From contig JBBQVS010000039.1 of NCBI GenBank assembly GCA_038211295.1, positions 1 through 34,404 of the forward strand: 34,404 bases of DNA. Direction: 5' to 3'. The stretch comes from JBBQVS01 sp038211295 (GTDB lineage: Bacteria; Chloroflexota; Ktedonobacteria; Ktedonobacterales; Ktedonobacteraceae). This document shows positions 16,834 through 24,634 of this stretch, one piece after another. Under the pieces are notes generated by a model that searched no databases, had not been told where the DNA came from, and was given only the letters and a program-made list of their open reading frames with translations. Numbering within the stretch: position 1 is the stretch's first letter; each line of letters starts with the position of its first letter. Both the position numbers and the translations under genes were made by a program.

Positions 16834-16876
16834 CTCATGTTGTTCCAATACTATTTCAATAATGGGAGAGTATGCT
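16834..16876 (+). promoter_or_regulatory. CCAAT-type direct-repeat promoter of the redox operon
   Basis: TTCCAAT (CCAAT at 16845-16849) and TTTCAAT (16854-16860) are 11 bp apart. They are followed by TATGCT (16871-16876) starting 15 bp after the start of the last TCAAT. A weaker TTTCTCAT lies 11 bp upstream (16831-16838). The same arrangement precedes the response regulator at 19029. Confidence 0.6.
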
Positions 16877-16956
16877 TGTGAGTGTCAGGAGAGCAGACTC
16901 TTCCTGACAAAATGAAAGAACGTTTTATGAGAAAAGCTATATATAAGGAAGCACAT

Positions 16957-17283
16957 ATGCAACAGAGAAACACACAGGCACGTATGCCTAAAGCGCAGGC
17001 CCTGGCCCTCTTGAGACAAATAAAGCGTGGTATTGTAATTGCCTCTTTTCTTGGTTTTGGGACATTTAGCGCACTTGTTATGAGCCACACCGTCGGCGCA
17101 ACGGCGCAACAGACGACCACTGTGACACATAAGACGACTGCTGTTACGCCAACAGTAACTACGCCTGTCGCAACCGCGACGACACCGGCAGCACCTACTG
17201 CGACGGCAACACCGCAAGGAGGAGGATATGGCTTTGGATCAAACCCGTCAAGCACCCCTGTATCCGGCACACACACATCATAA
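16957..17283 (+). CDS. Membrane-anchored Thr-rich protein of the redox operon
   Basis: This 108-residue protein has a basic N-terminus, one membrane helix (about residues 25-45, IVIASFLGFGTFSALVM), then a long Thr/Ala/Val/Pro-rich extracytoplasmic tail and a Gly-rich end. The ATG at 16957 follows AAGGAAG. Proteins at this place beside ApbE and a ferric-reductase-like protein usually have an FMN-binding domain; here that domain is absent. The last residues, PVSGTHTS, faintly resemble the SGA(T/S) motif that ApbE flavinylates, but lack the Ala. It overlaps the apbE start by 56 bp in another frame, indicating tight coupling. Function is unproven. Confidence 0.65.
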   Translation: MQQRNTQARMPKAQALALLRQIKRGIVIASFLGFGTFSALVMSHTVGATAQQTTTVTHKTTAVTPTVTTPVATATTPAAPTATATPQGGGYGFGSNPSSTPVSGTHTS

Positions 17284-18226
17284 TGAGTTTATCGAGTCAA
17301 TCGGCATGAGTCGAGCGGAATTTCGAGCAATGGGAACGACCATTTCGCTTCTACTTCCTGATGCACAACTGCGAGAAGGAACCGAGGCCACCCGCGACCT
17401 CTTCGCGGAATGGGAGCAGACGCTGAGTCGTTTCTTGCCAGAAAGCGAACTTTCGCGGCTTAATCGTCAGGCGGGGATATCTATAAATGTCAGTCCTCTG
17501 CTGTTTCTCGTCCTTCACGCGGCATGTATTGCTGCTCAGGAGACCGAGGGGCTTTTTGACCCGACGTTGCTCACACAACTCATCCATATTGGCTATGACC
17601 GCACCTTTGACGCTCTACCTGCTACGTTGCCTATGCCAGAGGCGGCATCTCAACCTGGCGGCGGCTGGCGTGGCATTCGGCTCAAACAGAGGCGGCGACG
17701 GGTTACATTGCCAGAAGGCATTGGGGTAGAGGTTGGCGGAATTGCTAAAGGGATGGCTGTGGACGCGGCACTCGCGCACTTGCGCTTACGAGGCATTCAA
17801 ACGGCACTCGTCAACGCTGGTGGCGATCTTGCGGTGATGGGAATGCCAGCAGGAGACGAGGACTGGCCTCTGGCAATCGCGGGCAAGGATACAACCTGGA
17901 CTATTCCATTTCATCATGGGGCATTGGCGACTTCAGGTAGAAACCGACGCCACTGGCAACAGGGGACGTATGCTCGCCATCACCTGCTCGACCCGCGCTC
18001 CGGTGAGTCTGCCCAAAGTGGTCTCTGGTCGGTGACTGTCGCGGCGGGAAGTTGTCAGCAGGCGGAGGTTGCCGCCAAAGTCGCGTTTCTGCTGGGCGCG
18101 GAGCAAGGCAAAAATTTTCTTGACGATCGCGGTTTCGCGGGCGTTCTGGTTCGTGACGATGGTAGTTGGACGGGTACGGGTTCCTGGCCTGTGGCATTGA
18201 TGAAAGAAGTGGAGGCGCAAAGATGA
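17228..18226 (+). CDS. apbE: FAD:protein FMN transferase
   Basis: ApbE-family enzymes transfer FMN from FAD to a Ser/Thr of partner proteins, usually outside the membrane. The 332-residue protein shows EVGGIAKGMAVDAAL, VNAGGDLAVMG, HHLLDPRSGE and the late EVAAKVAFLLG segment, all typical. No signal peptide is evident, so its location is unclear. The start at 17228 is supported by AGGAGGAGG just upstream; it lies inside the previous gene (56-bp overlap). It overlaps the next gene by ATGA. The operon with a haem membrane protein suggests building a flavin-haem electron transfer chain at the membrane. Confidence 0.92.
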   Translation: MALDQTRQAPLYPAHTHHNEFIESIGMSRAEFRAMGTTISLLLPDAQLREGTEATRDLFAEWEQTLSRFLPESELSRLNRQAGISINVSPLLFLVLHAACIAAQETEGLFDPTLLTQLIHIGYDRTFDALPATLPMPEAASQPGGGWRGIRLKQRRRRVTLPEGIGVEVGGIAKGMAVDAALAHLRLRGIQTALVNAGGDLAVMGMPAGDEDWPLAIAGKDTTWTIPFHHGALATSGRNRRHWQQGTYARHHLLDPRSGESAQSGLWSVTVAAGSCQQAEVAAKVAFLLGAEQGKNFLDDRGFAGVLVRDDGSWTGTGSWPVALMKEVEAQR

Positions 18227-18840
18227 ATGCGCTCTGGAATACGGTAACATGGGATATCGCGCGAGCGGGTGGTTGGACTGCATACGCACTTCTCACGCTC
18301 GCGGTGGCTATTGGACTGTTGCTCTCGACACAGGTGCAATCGCCCAGTCGTTGGCCCCGCCTACTTAACAGCGAACTACACAACTTTTTGTCGTTGCTGA
18401 GTACAATTTTTCTGGCTATGCATATTCTGGCGGTCTGGGTAGACCCCTTCACCCACTTTGGCTGGAGTGCTATTCTCATTCCATTTGTCAGTTCCTACCG
18501 GACGGTGTGGATGGGACTGGGCATTGTGGCGGTGTATCTCGGCATCGCCATTGGTATCAGTACCTGGGTGCGTCCACTTATCGGCTATACCTGGTGGCGC
18601 AAACTGCACATTCTGACGCTTGGCGTCTATATCATGGCGACGATTCATGGTATTGGTACAGGAAGTGACACGCAGACAGCGTGGGCATTTGACCTCTATG
18701 TTGGCAGTTCCGTGCTGATCGGTCTGCTCCTGTGTCGCAGGATGTTTCTCGTCTGGAACAAACGCGTCGCCGCTCGCACTCAACCGCCGCTTCGCACACC
18801 AGAGGCTGTGCCGCAGAAGAGATATCGTGTTCCAGTCTAA
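18223..18840 (+). CDS. Ferric-reductase-like transmembrane haem protein
   Basis: This 205-residue integral membrane protein has about six helices. His residues on two helices are arranged as bis-haem ligands: ELHNFLSLLSTIFLAMHIL and WRKLHILTLGVYIMATIHG. This is the ferric-reductase-like domain also seen in MsrQ and NOX-type proteins, which passes electrons across the membrane through b haems. There is no cytosolic FAD/NAD domain, so electrons must come from a partner or from quinol. The start (ATGA overlap with the apbE stop) follows GGAGG. The tail after the last helix is basic and about 35 residues long. Confidence 0.87.
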   Translation: MNALWNTVTWDIARAGGWTAYALLTLAVAIGLLLSTQVQSPSRWPRLLNSELHNFLSLLSTIFLAMHILAVWVDPFTHFGWSAILIPFVSSYRTVWMGLGIVAVYLGIAIGISTWVRPLIGYTWWRKLHILTLGVYIMATIHGIGTGSDTQTAWAFDLYVGSSVLIGLLLCRRMFLVWNKRVAARTQPPLRTPEAVPQKRYRVPV

Positions 18841-18932
18841 GTGAGCGATGAGATAGCTTTCAGAGGAAGGTTTTCTGGAGAAGACTCCAAAGCATGTTCA
18901 AAAGGGTTATAACGAGGGCTTGCCCCGTCGTG

Positions 18933-18974
18933 CCAATTGTTTCCAATGTGTTTCCAATCTTTGTGGGGTAGAAT
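18933..18974 (+). promoter_or_regulatory. CCAAT-type direct-repeat promoter of the second two-component system
   Basis: GTTTCCAAT occurs at 18939-18947 and 18950-18958 (11 bp apart), preceded by another CCAAT at 18933. TAGAAT at 18969-18974 starts 15 bp after the last CCAAT, the same offset as in the redox operon promoter. This suggests the regulator at 19029 controls both. Confidence 0.65.
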
Positions 18975-19028
18975 AGCAGAAAAAATTGATGAAGCAACGT
19001 GGTTGGTGTGGAAAAGAAGGAGTGGACA

Positions 19029-19709
19029 ATGCACATTCTTGTGGTGGAAGACGAGCAACGCCTGGCATTCTTGTTACGGCGCGTTCTCCTGGAAGAGCGG
19101 CATACCATCGATCTCGCGCATGATGGCGAAAAGGGCCTTGATCTGGCCCTCAGCGATACCTATGACGTGGTCATTCTCGATGTGATGTTGCCCGTGTATG
19201 ATGGTTTTGAGGTCTGTCGTCAGATGCGAGCCGAACGCGTGTTGTCGCCCGTGCTGATGCTCACAGCGCGGGGGGCGGTAGAAGATCGGGTGAAGGGGCT
19301 AAATGTCGGGGCGGACGACTACCTGACCAAGCCCTTCGCGATGGAGGAATTGCTGGCCCGCGTCAATGCTCTGCTACGCCGCCGAGACCGTCGTTTTGAT
19401 GAGACACCACAACTGAGTGTCGGTGATCTCACGCTTGATCTAGTGCGCCATGAGGCAAGCCGGGCGGGCCGTGTTATCGAATTGACGGCGAAAGAGTTCG
19501 CGCTACTGGAATACCTGATGCGTCATCCCGGACAAGTGTTGAGCCGCACACAGATTATCAACGCGGTGTGGCGATATGACCTGGAGGCACTTTCTAACGT
19601 CGTGGACATTTACATTCACTATCTACGCGACAAAATTGATCAGGGCTTCCCGCATCCACTCATCAAGACGGTACGTGGTGTCGGGTACAAGATTGAAGTA
19701 AAACTATAA
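19029..19709 (+). CDS. OmpR-family response regulator (second system)
   Basis: This 226-residue protein has a receiver with Glu7/Asp8, phospho-acceptor Asp51 in VVILDVMLP, Thr in MLTARG and Lys in YLTKPF. A winged-helix domain follows (LTAKEFALLEYLM, VLSRTQIINAVW, VDIYIHYLRDKI, VRGVGYKIE). It resembles MprA/CusR-type regulators. The start at 19029 follows AAGGAG by six bases; the upstream ATG at 18999 lacks a site. The kinase follows after 11 bp. It probably binds the CCAAT-type direct repeats found at its own promoter and at the redox operon. Confidence 0.93.
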   Translation: MHILVVEDEQRLAFLLRRVLLEERHTIDLAHDGEKGLDLALSDTYDVVILDVMLPVYDGFEVCRQMRAERVLSPVLMLTARGAVEDRVKGLNVGADDYLTKPFAMEELLARVNALLRRRDRRFDETPQLSVGDLTLDLVRHEASRAGRVIELTAKEFALLEYLMRHPGQVLSRTQIINAVWRYDLEALSNVVDIYIHYLRDKIDQGFPHPLIKTVRGVGYKIEVKL

Positions 19710-19720
19710 AGGACAGCATC

Positions 19721-21178
19721 ATGAACAGGGGCAAATATCACTGGTGGCCCTTCTATCGCGGTACGAATCGTCGCTTACAGGAGCCGAGTGACGCGCTCTT
19801 TCAAGGGCTGCGCGTTCGTCTGACGCTCTGGTATTGTGGCGTGCTGGGAACAGCACTGGTGCTGTTTTGCGTCGCGCTCTATGTTGTTGCTCAGTTCGCG
19901 CTTTTCAACCCTGTTGAGCATAGAGTTACCAGTGATGCCTATGGACACGCACAACGTTGGTTCACAGATGGGCCGACTCAAGCGTGTTCAGATATGGGTG
20001 GTACACCTGAGCAGTCCGGCGCACCTGCTACTACTTCGCCGCCGCGCCTACTGACGTGCTTTAACCAGAACGGGACGCTTGTACAAGGGACAAGAGGAAC
20101 ATACCCCTCTGCTACTCCTCTTCCAAACACGTTGGTGCAACGTGGTTACGCGGCTCTCACCAGTTCGTTGGTGCAGCGTGCTTTACAGAATGGTAGCGCA
20201 CACGACACCATAAATGGAGGCAGCGTTGGCGCGATTTATTGTTATGCGGTGGCGGTGCGAAGCCCTACGGGAAGCGGCTATACAGGAGTCGTTGTCTCCG
20301 GCGAGGGTGTCCAGACGCAGAATACGCTCCTGTCCACTCTGCTGATACTTTTGCTTTCAATCGGGGGCGTAACGTTACTTGGCGCGGGACTTGGCGGGTT
20401 ATTCCTGGCGCATCGTGCGTTGGCACCAGCGCACCTCGCGTTTACACGGCAACAACGCTTTATAGCCGATGCTTCTCATGAACTTCGCACGCCGCTTACG
20501 TTAATGCGTGCGGACGCGGAGGTGCTTTTGCGTGGGCGTGACCGGATGGCGGCGGAGGATGTCGCCCTGCTAGAGGACATTGTTGCCGAGGCAAACCACA
20601 TGAGTGTGCTTGCAAACAGTATGCTGATGCTGGCACGTCTGGACGCGAGCGCACAGCATCACGAACAAGAGATTGTGTCTCTGGATGCATTGACGTCGCG
20701 GGGAGTACAGCGCGTCATGGCGTTCGCGGAGCAAAAGGGAATTGTTGTGCAGCGCGAGACCATCGACAACGCGTTCGTTGTCGGCGACCCGATGTTGTTG
20801 GAACAAGCATTGTTGATAGTGCTTGACAATGCCATCAAATATAATCGTCCCGAAGGTCAGGTAACGGTGCGAACCTCTGTTAGCGATGGGCAGGCGCGTC
20901 TGGCGGTCACTGATACAGGCATTGGTATCGCGGTGGAGCATCTTCCGCACCTGGGCGAACGATTTTACCGTGTGGACAAGGCACGTTCACGCGAGGGCGG
21001 CGGAACAGGTCTCGGCCTCTCTATCGCGCGGCGCATCATCGTAGCCCACGCGGGCCAGCTCACGCTTGACAGCACTCCTGAGCAAGGCACAACGGTGACG
21101 CTCATTTTGCCACTCGCAGCAGTAACGCTCGCCGCGGAGGATAGAGAAAAAAGAGGAAGCATAATCTTACAAAAATGA
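19721..21178 (+). CDS. Membrane sensor histidine kinase
   Basis: This 485-residue kinase has a membrane helix at about 38-60, an extracytoplasmic sensor domain at about 61-200, a second helix at about 204-232, then HisKA and HATPase domains. The phospho-accepting His is in DASHELRTPLTLM. N-box (VLDNAIKYNRPEG), G1 (DTGIGI), F-box (GERFYRVDK) and G2 (GGTGLGLSIARRI) are intact. The sensor domain contains three cysteines (in QACSDMG, LTCFNQ and YCYAV) that could form a disulfide or bind metal, which would fit control of a redox operon. No HAMP is clear; the linker after helix 2 is short. AAAGGA precedes the ATG. Confidence 0.93.
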   Translation: MNRGKYHWWPFYRGTNRRLQEPSDALFQGLRVRLTLWYCGVLGTALVLFCVALYVVAQFALFNPVEHRVTSDAYGHAQRWFTDGPTQACSDMGGTPEQSGAPATTSPPRLLTCFNQNGTLVQGTRGTYPSATPLPNTLVQRGYAALTSSLVQRALQNGSAHDTINGGSVGAIYCYAVAVRSPTGSGYTGVVVSGEGVQTQNTLLSTLLILLLSIGGVTLLGAGLGGLFLAHRALAPAHLAFTRQQRFIADASHELRTPLTLMRADAEVLLRGRDRMAAEDVALLEDIVAEANHMSVLANSMLMLARLDASAQHHEQEIVSLDALTSRGVQRVMAFAEQKGIVVQRETIDNAFVVGDPMLLEQALLIVLDNAIKYNRPEGQVTVRTSVSDGQARLAVTDTGIGIAVEHLPHLGERFYRVDKARSREGGGTGLGLSIARRIIVAHAGQLTLDSTPEQGTTVTLILPLAAVTLAAEDREKRGSIILQK

Positions 21179-21203
21179 GAGGAAAAACATTAGACAACAA
21201 AAA

Positions 21204-21233
21204 GAGGCGAGTGTCAAAGTTGACGCCCGCCTC
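21204..21233 (-). terminator. Rho-independent terminator of the rhodopsin gene
   Basis: Fourteen-base arms with two imperfect pairs (21204-21217 and 21220-21233) have a tiny loop. On the minus strand they are followed by CTTTTTGTTG. The hairpin may also stop the convergent kinase transcript. Confidence 0.75.
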
Positions 21234-21263
21234 CGAGAATGATATCGGTGAAAGACTTGTCTA

Positions 21264-21989
21264 CTAGTTTCCAGCAATACCGCTTATGGTAGCACGGGGA
21301 GCTGTAGCCTCGGTGAGTGCCGCGCGATTGCTCAGCAGTAGGTAGCCAAAGCCGACCTTCGCGCTTACATCAAGAATCATGTACAGGATTACTTCAGTTT
21401 GGATGTTGAGCAGACCCGTTCCTTCTGTTCCAAGCAACCATACGATTGGATAGCATGTCCAGAGAACGATTGTCAGGATTGCGAGCGTGCCAAAGAGTTT
21501 TCCAATTGCTCCACCACGAGCGCGAGCCTCGCCCAGAAGCCGCACCAGCACAACGAGAATGAAGAGAAATGCGATTGTGCTCGTGGCAAACCATACATAC
21601 TTATCGGCGCCAGTCAGAAATCCTGAGATGAGACCCGTGACAATCATGTAGACATCCGCGCCCAGCAAGACGCCAACAAGCCCCAAGCGATTACGCACGT
21701 TTGGAATTGCGAGAAGGGCTAGATCAAGCAGCAACAGAGGTGTTGTGAAAACCCAGTCGATGTATCGTGCGAAAAAGAAGATGTGGCCTCCCACATTGAT
21801 AGAACCATGACCAGTCGCCATTGCGAAGTACGATGAGGCAGCAATCAGGGGAACGAGAGAGGTGGCATAGTAAAAATGTCTGCTCTCTTCCGGGTTAGTG
21901 TAAGTCAAGTAGATAAACACTAAGAGACCCACTGTCATCAGCGCGGTGCCGATCCATAAAGTCGTTTGAACTGTTGCATCCAGAGCCAT
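21264..21989 (-). CDS. Bacteriorhodopsin-like light-driven proton pump
   Basis: This 241-residue protein has seven helices. Residues correspond to bacteriorhodopsin as follows: Arg75 (R82), Asp78 (D85, Schiff-base acceptor), Thr82 (T89), Asp89 (D96, cytoplasmic donor), Tyr180 (Y185), Asp207 (D212) and Lys211 (K216, retinal attachment in DVSAKVGFG). Glu189 and Glu199 keep the ten-residue spacing of the E194/E204 proton-release pair. Leu86 at the L93 site predicts green absorption. The DTD motif is that of archaeal-type pumps, not the DTE of proteorhodopsins or the NDQ of sodium pumps. GGGAGGT precedes the ATG. No retinal-forming oxygenase or carotenoid gene is in the window, so retinal must come from elsewhere. 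Transfer from an archaeal-type source is possible. Confidence 0.95.
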   Translation of the reverse strand: MALDATVQTTLWIGTALMTVGLLVFIYLTYTNPEESRHFYYATSLVPLIAASSYFAMATGHGSINVGGHIFFFARYIDWVFTTPLLLLDLALLAIPNVRNRLGLVGVLLGADVYMIVTGLISGFLTGADKYVWFATSTIAFLFILVVLVRLLGEARARGGAIGKLFGTLAILTIVLWTCYPIVWLLGTEGTGLLNIQTEVILYMILDVSAKVGFGYLLLSNRAALTEATAPRATISGIAGN

Positions 21990-22167
21990 GCTTATTACCT
22001 CCCTGGGTAAGCTATGCTAAACACAGTAAAAAGGATAAATTCCGCTCCCTAGACACCAGATATCTGACAAGTAAGAGAAGTATAGCTTGCTTTGGCACTT
22101 GTAGATGTGTTGTCTTGTCTTGAGCGTACATGTTTAGGATGCGAAGGTCGGTAGAACAGAGTAATTA

Positions 22168-22184
22168 TATGTAACCGTTACATA
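22168..22184. repeat. 17-bp palindrome upstream of the rhodopsin gene
   Basis: TATGTAAC and its complement GTTACATA around a central C. Such odd palindromes are typical operators of dimeric regulators. It lies about 85 bp upstream of the presumed rhodopsin -10; a role in control is inference. Confidence 0.5.
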
Positions 22185-22473
22185 AAAACAGTTATACAAT
22201 CTCAAGCACTATAGAAAAATCAAAGCATAGGAGCCTCTCGAACTATCTCTCCCTAACCTCTGCGACAATCGGCACTTCCAATAATATAGATAATGCTGGC
22301 CTGCTTGTGAGCGATGTACGGCGGTATAGAGGGTTGCTTCCCGTATGAGCGAAATAAGAGAGTGTGGGGAGAATTTCATACACTAGATTTGATGCATGTA
22401 CCTTTTTCTAGCACCGCATGAACTCGCGTGAGGAAGCCAATTATAAAGAACTGTGTAAGCTGTAGTAGAGTAG

Positions 22474-22494
22474 TGGCGCGGCTTGTCCGCGCCA
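22474..22494 (-). terminator. G+C-rich hairpin after the HTH-GAF gene
   Basis: TGGCGCGG and CCGCGCCA flank a five-base loop, 33 bp past the stop of the minus-strand gene. There is no T-run, so termination is uncertain. Confidence 0.45.
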
Positions 22495-22526
22495 TACCTC
22501 TTGTTCTCGAAAGCTCTCCTCTGGCT

Positions 22527-23513
22527 TTACCCTTCTTTGGGAGGGGATTGGAGGAACAGGCTACTTAGCTCTTCCTCAAGTTGTTGCCAGACTCTTTGCT
22601 CGGCGTGTACCCCTGTGGTGCCGGGGGACTCGCGCATGAGGTTGTGAACACGCTGGCGAAAGGTCATGAAGTATTTTTGCTGGGTGTGTAGGGGCGGCAT
22701 GATGCTCAACTCGACACGCTCCGGCGGGTAGAACTCTTCATGGTCAAAGGCAAGCGAGATGAGATGCGTGTACCCTTGAATCATCGCTCGTCGCTCTGGT
22801 GGAAGAAAATAGCTCGGTTGTGTGCTGGAGATGAGCAAGCAACCCGCTATGCGGTTGGCGTACAAAATAGGAACCGCCATCGCGCTGACCTCGTACTCCG
22901 TCTGATAGGCGGGCAGAAGCATCGTGTCGGTGGCGAGGTTTTGTACTGCCTCCTCGTGACACATGGTTACAACATACCCAGCGAGCGACTCCGCGCCCAG
23001 GAACATGCCCTTTGCCTCCAGGTCAGCTTCCCAGGGGGGCGTGCCTAAACCCACACTCTCGCGCAAACTTCTAATCTTTCCATCGCTTGAGGGCGGCATA
23101 CAGCGCACAACCGTCATTGCCATACCTGTCTTTTGCATGTCCAATTGCTGAAGGGCCTGCTGCAAGACTAAACGTGTGATTGTCCAGAAACGAAGCGTGT
23201 CCGGCGTTCTCGCGTTTGCCTCCAGAACACTTATGATAAAGGCGTTCGAGATTTCCGTTGAGGTCGGCTCAGACGTGCCAGAGAAAAGCGTGGGAAACTC
23301 TTTCTCTAATAAACTGTGTAGTAACGCACGGTATTGCGCGGGAATAGCCTGCTGTAACTGACGAAGATTTTGCGGGCGTGGCATCGACTCACCGCTACTC
23401 CAACGCGTCAATGTGATGGTACTGATATGCATTGTACCCGCGATCTGCTCACGTACAGAACTACTGCTAATGATGATACTTAATAGCTCACGCCATGTAG
23501 ATGGTTCAGACAT
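22527..23513 (-). CDS. HTH and GAF-domain regulatory protein
   Basis: This 328-residue cytoplasmic protein has an N-terminal helix-turn-helix-like segment at about 8-60 (VREQIAGTMHISTITLTRWSSG), resembling XRE-type domains. A GAF-like sensory domain follows at about 120-265 (LAGYVVTMCHEEAVQNL, VSAMAVPILYANRIAGCLLI), then a helical C-terminus. GAF domains bind small ligands or cyclic nucleotides; the ligand is unknown. The start is the ATG at 23513. A longer in-frame reading would begin in the -35 element of its own promoter and is rejected. The ribosome site is weak (GAGAG). It probably regulates transcription, perhaps of neighbours such as the rhodopsin gene, but that is not shown. Confidence 0.78.
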   Translation of the reverse strand: MSEPSTWRELLSIIISSSSVREQIAGTMHISTITLTRWSSGESMPRPQNLRQLQQAIPAQYRALLHSLLEKEFPTLFSGTSEPTSTEISNAFIISVLEANARTPDTLRFWTITRLVLQQALQQLDMQKTGMAMTVVRCMPPSSDGKIRSLRESVGLGTPPWEADLEAKGMFLGAESLAGYVVTMCHEEAVQNLATDTMLLPAYQTEYEVSAMAVPILYANRIAGCLLISSTQPSYFLPPERRAMIQGYTHLISLAFDHEEFYPPERVELSIMPPLHTQQKYFMTFRQRVHNLMRESPGTTGVHAEQRVWQQLEEELSSLFLQSPPKEG

Positions 23514-23558
23514 CACACTCTCTTCACTTCTATATTGTGTAACACGTATTTGGTGCTT

Positions 23559-23588
23559 AGTATAGCAATACCCACACGTTATTGTCAA
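23559..23588 (-). promoter_or_regulatory. Sigma-70 promoter of the HTH-GAF gene
   Basis: Consensus TTGACA (23588-23583) and TATACT (23564-23559) with an 18-bp spacer, about 45 bases before the ATG. It places the start firmly at 23513. Confidence 0.8.
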
Positions 23589-23593
23589 ATAAG

Positions 23594-23626
23594 AAACGTG
23601 CAGAAACTTCTCTTGACTGCACGTTT
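23594..23626 (-). terminator. Hairpin after the quinone-reductase-like gene
   Basis: Perfect ten-base arms (AAACGTGCAG at 23594-23603, CTGCACGTTT at 23617-23626) and a 13-base loop, between the end of the upstream gene and the next promoter. Confidence 0.7.
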
Positions 23627-23662
23627 GACAAGAATGCCCTCGAAGTAAAAGAAGCCTACTCT

Positions 23663-24634
23663 TTACACCGTTAGCACTACCTTACCCGTTGTTTTGCGGG
23701 CCGCGATTGCCCTGTGAGCATCGGCCGCCTTGTCAAGCGGAAAGGTGTTGCCCACGACAATGCGTAGCTTGCCACTCGCGAGATATTGCACCAACGCCTG
23801 TGCCGCGTCCGCGGTTTTGTCGGGGCGACTCATCCAGGCGGTGAGCCAGTAGCCGATAACCGCTTGATTCTTGTACATCAATTGAATACCAGAGAACTGC
23901 ATGATCTCACCGCTCGCGGCCCCATAGACAACCATGCGTCCAAAGGGGGCGAGAATTTGCAGACTCTTCTCCGCGATATCGCCGCCAACCATTTCGAGAA
24001 TAACGTCCGGCCCTTTACCGCCTGTTTTCTGTTTGACCTGCTCATCCCAGTCAGTGTCTTTGTAGTTGATCGCTGCGTCGGCTCCGAGTTCGCGCACCAA
24101 CGCCAGCTTTTCCGCACTACCCGCCGTGCCAATCACGGTTTTCGCACCCATGAGCTTCGCAAGCTGTATCGCGATGGTTCCTACGCCCCCTGCTGCCGCA
24201 TGAACAAGGACGCTTTCGCCTGTTTGCAGGCGCGTTGACTCATGCAACAACTGGTACGCGGTGATGCCCTGTACTGGAAATGCCGCCGCACTCGCGAAAT
24301 CGAGATTGTCGGGTATCGGAATAATCGTGCTAGTAGATGCCACAGTGTATTCCGCGTACCCACCGGCACCAAGCGCGACAACGCGGCTTCCCACTCTGGG
24401 CGAGGTAACATTGGCTCCAAGTGCCTCGACGGTTCCCGCGACCTCGAACCCCATTGTCATAGGAGTACGAGTGCGTGTCAAATAGGTTCCCTGCCTCTGC
24501 ATCAGGTCGGCGTAGTTGATGCCTGCCGCAGCGATTTTTATGAGCACTTCACCCGCCTGAGGTGTTGGTTTCTCTATCTCTTCGAGGTGCATGACCTCCG
24601 GGCCGCCTGTCTCATTGATACGAATAGCTTTCAT
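23663..24634 (-). CDS. Zinc-less MDR-family NAD(P)H:quinone reductase
   Basis: This 323-residue medium-chain dehydrogenase/reductase is of the quinone oxidoreductase type. The N-terminal GroES-like half has VLIKIAAAGINYADLMQRQG and GFEVAGTVEALG. The Rossmann half has VHAAAGGVGTIAIQLAKLMGA, the NADPH-binding motif. The zinc ligands of alcohol dehydrogenases are absent (Asn-Tyr-Ala-Asp replaces the first Cys), so it should reduce quinones or enones with NADPH in the cytoplasm. The start at 24634 follows GAGGACAG; a longer reading to 24685 has no site. The gene is monocistronic, with a hairpin after it. Physiological substrate unknown. Confidence 0.9.
   Translation of the reverse strand: MKAIRINETGGPEVMHLEEIEKPTPQAGEVLIKIAAAGINYADLMQRQGTYLTRTRTPMTMGFEVAGTVEALGANVTSPRVGSRVVALGAGGYAEYTVASTSTIIPIPDNLDFASAAAFPVQGITAYQLLHESTRLQTGESVLVHAAAGGVGTIAIQLAKLMGAKTVIGTAGSAEKLALVRELGADAAINYKDTDWDEQVKQKTGGKGPDVILEMVGGDIAEKSLQILAPFGRMVVYGAASGEIMQFSGIQLMYKNQAVIGYWLTAWMSRPDKTADAAQALVQYLASGKLRIVVGNTFPLDKAADAHRAIAARKTTGKVVLTV

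Larger units (their letters stand above)
16216..16956. other. Divergent intergenic region, amt versus redox operon
   Basis: No convincing gene. It contains a 7-bp hairpin in the amt leader (16281-16298, CAGCGCA/TGCGCTG) and a minus-strand TATACT (16541-16536) that could serve amt. It also holds the long palindrome at 16595-16617 and the CCAAT-repeat promoter of the redox operon. Confidence 0.6.
21990..22526. other. Long upstream region of the rhodopsin gene
   Basis: No convincing gene. On the minus strand there is a TATACT (22084-22079) about 90 bases before the rhodopsin start, with no clear -35. Further upstream is a 17-bp palindrome (22168-22184), and at 22474-22494 a hairpin probably belonging to the end of the next gene. 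Confidence 0.55.

Noticed and set aside
23514..23588. N-terminal extension of the HTH-GAF protein to a TTG at 23588
   Set aside because: That TTG is the -35 TTGACA of a consensus promoter, and the TATACT -10 lies within the extension.
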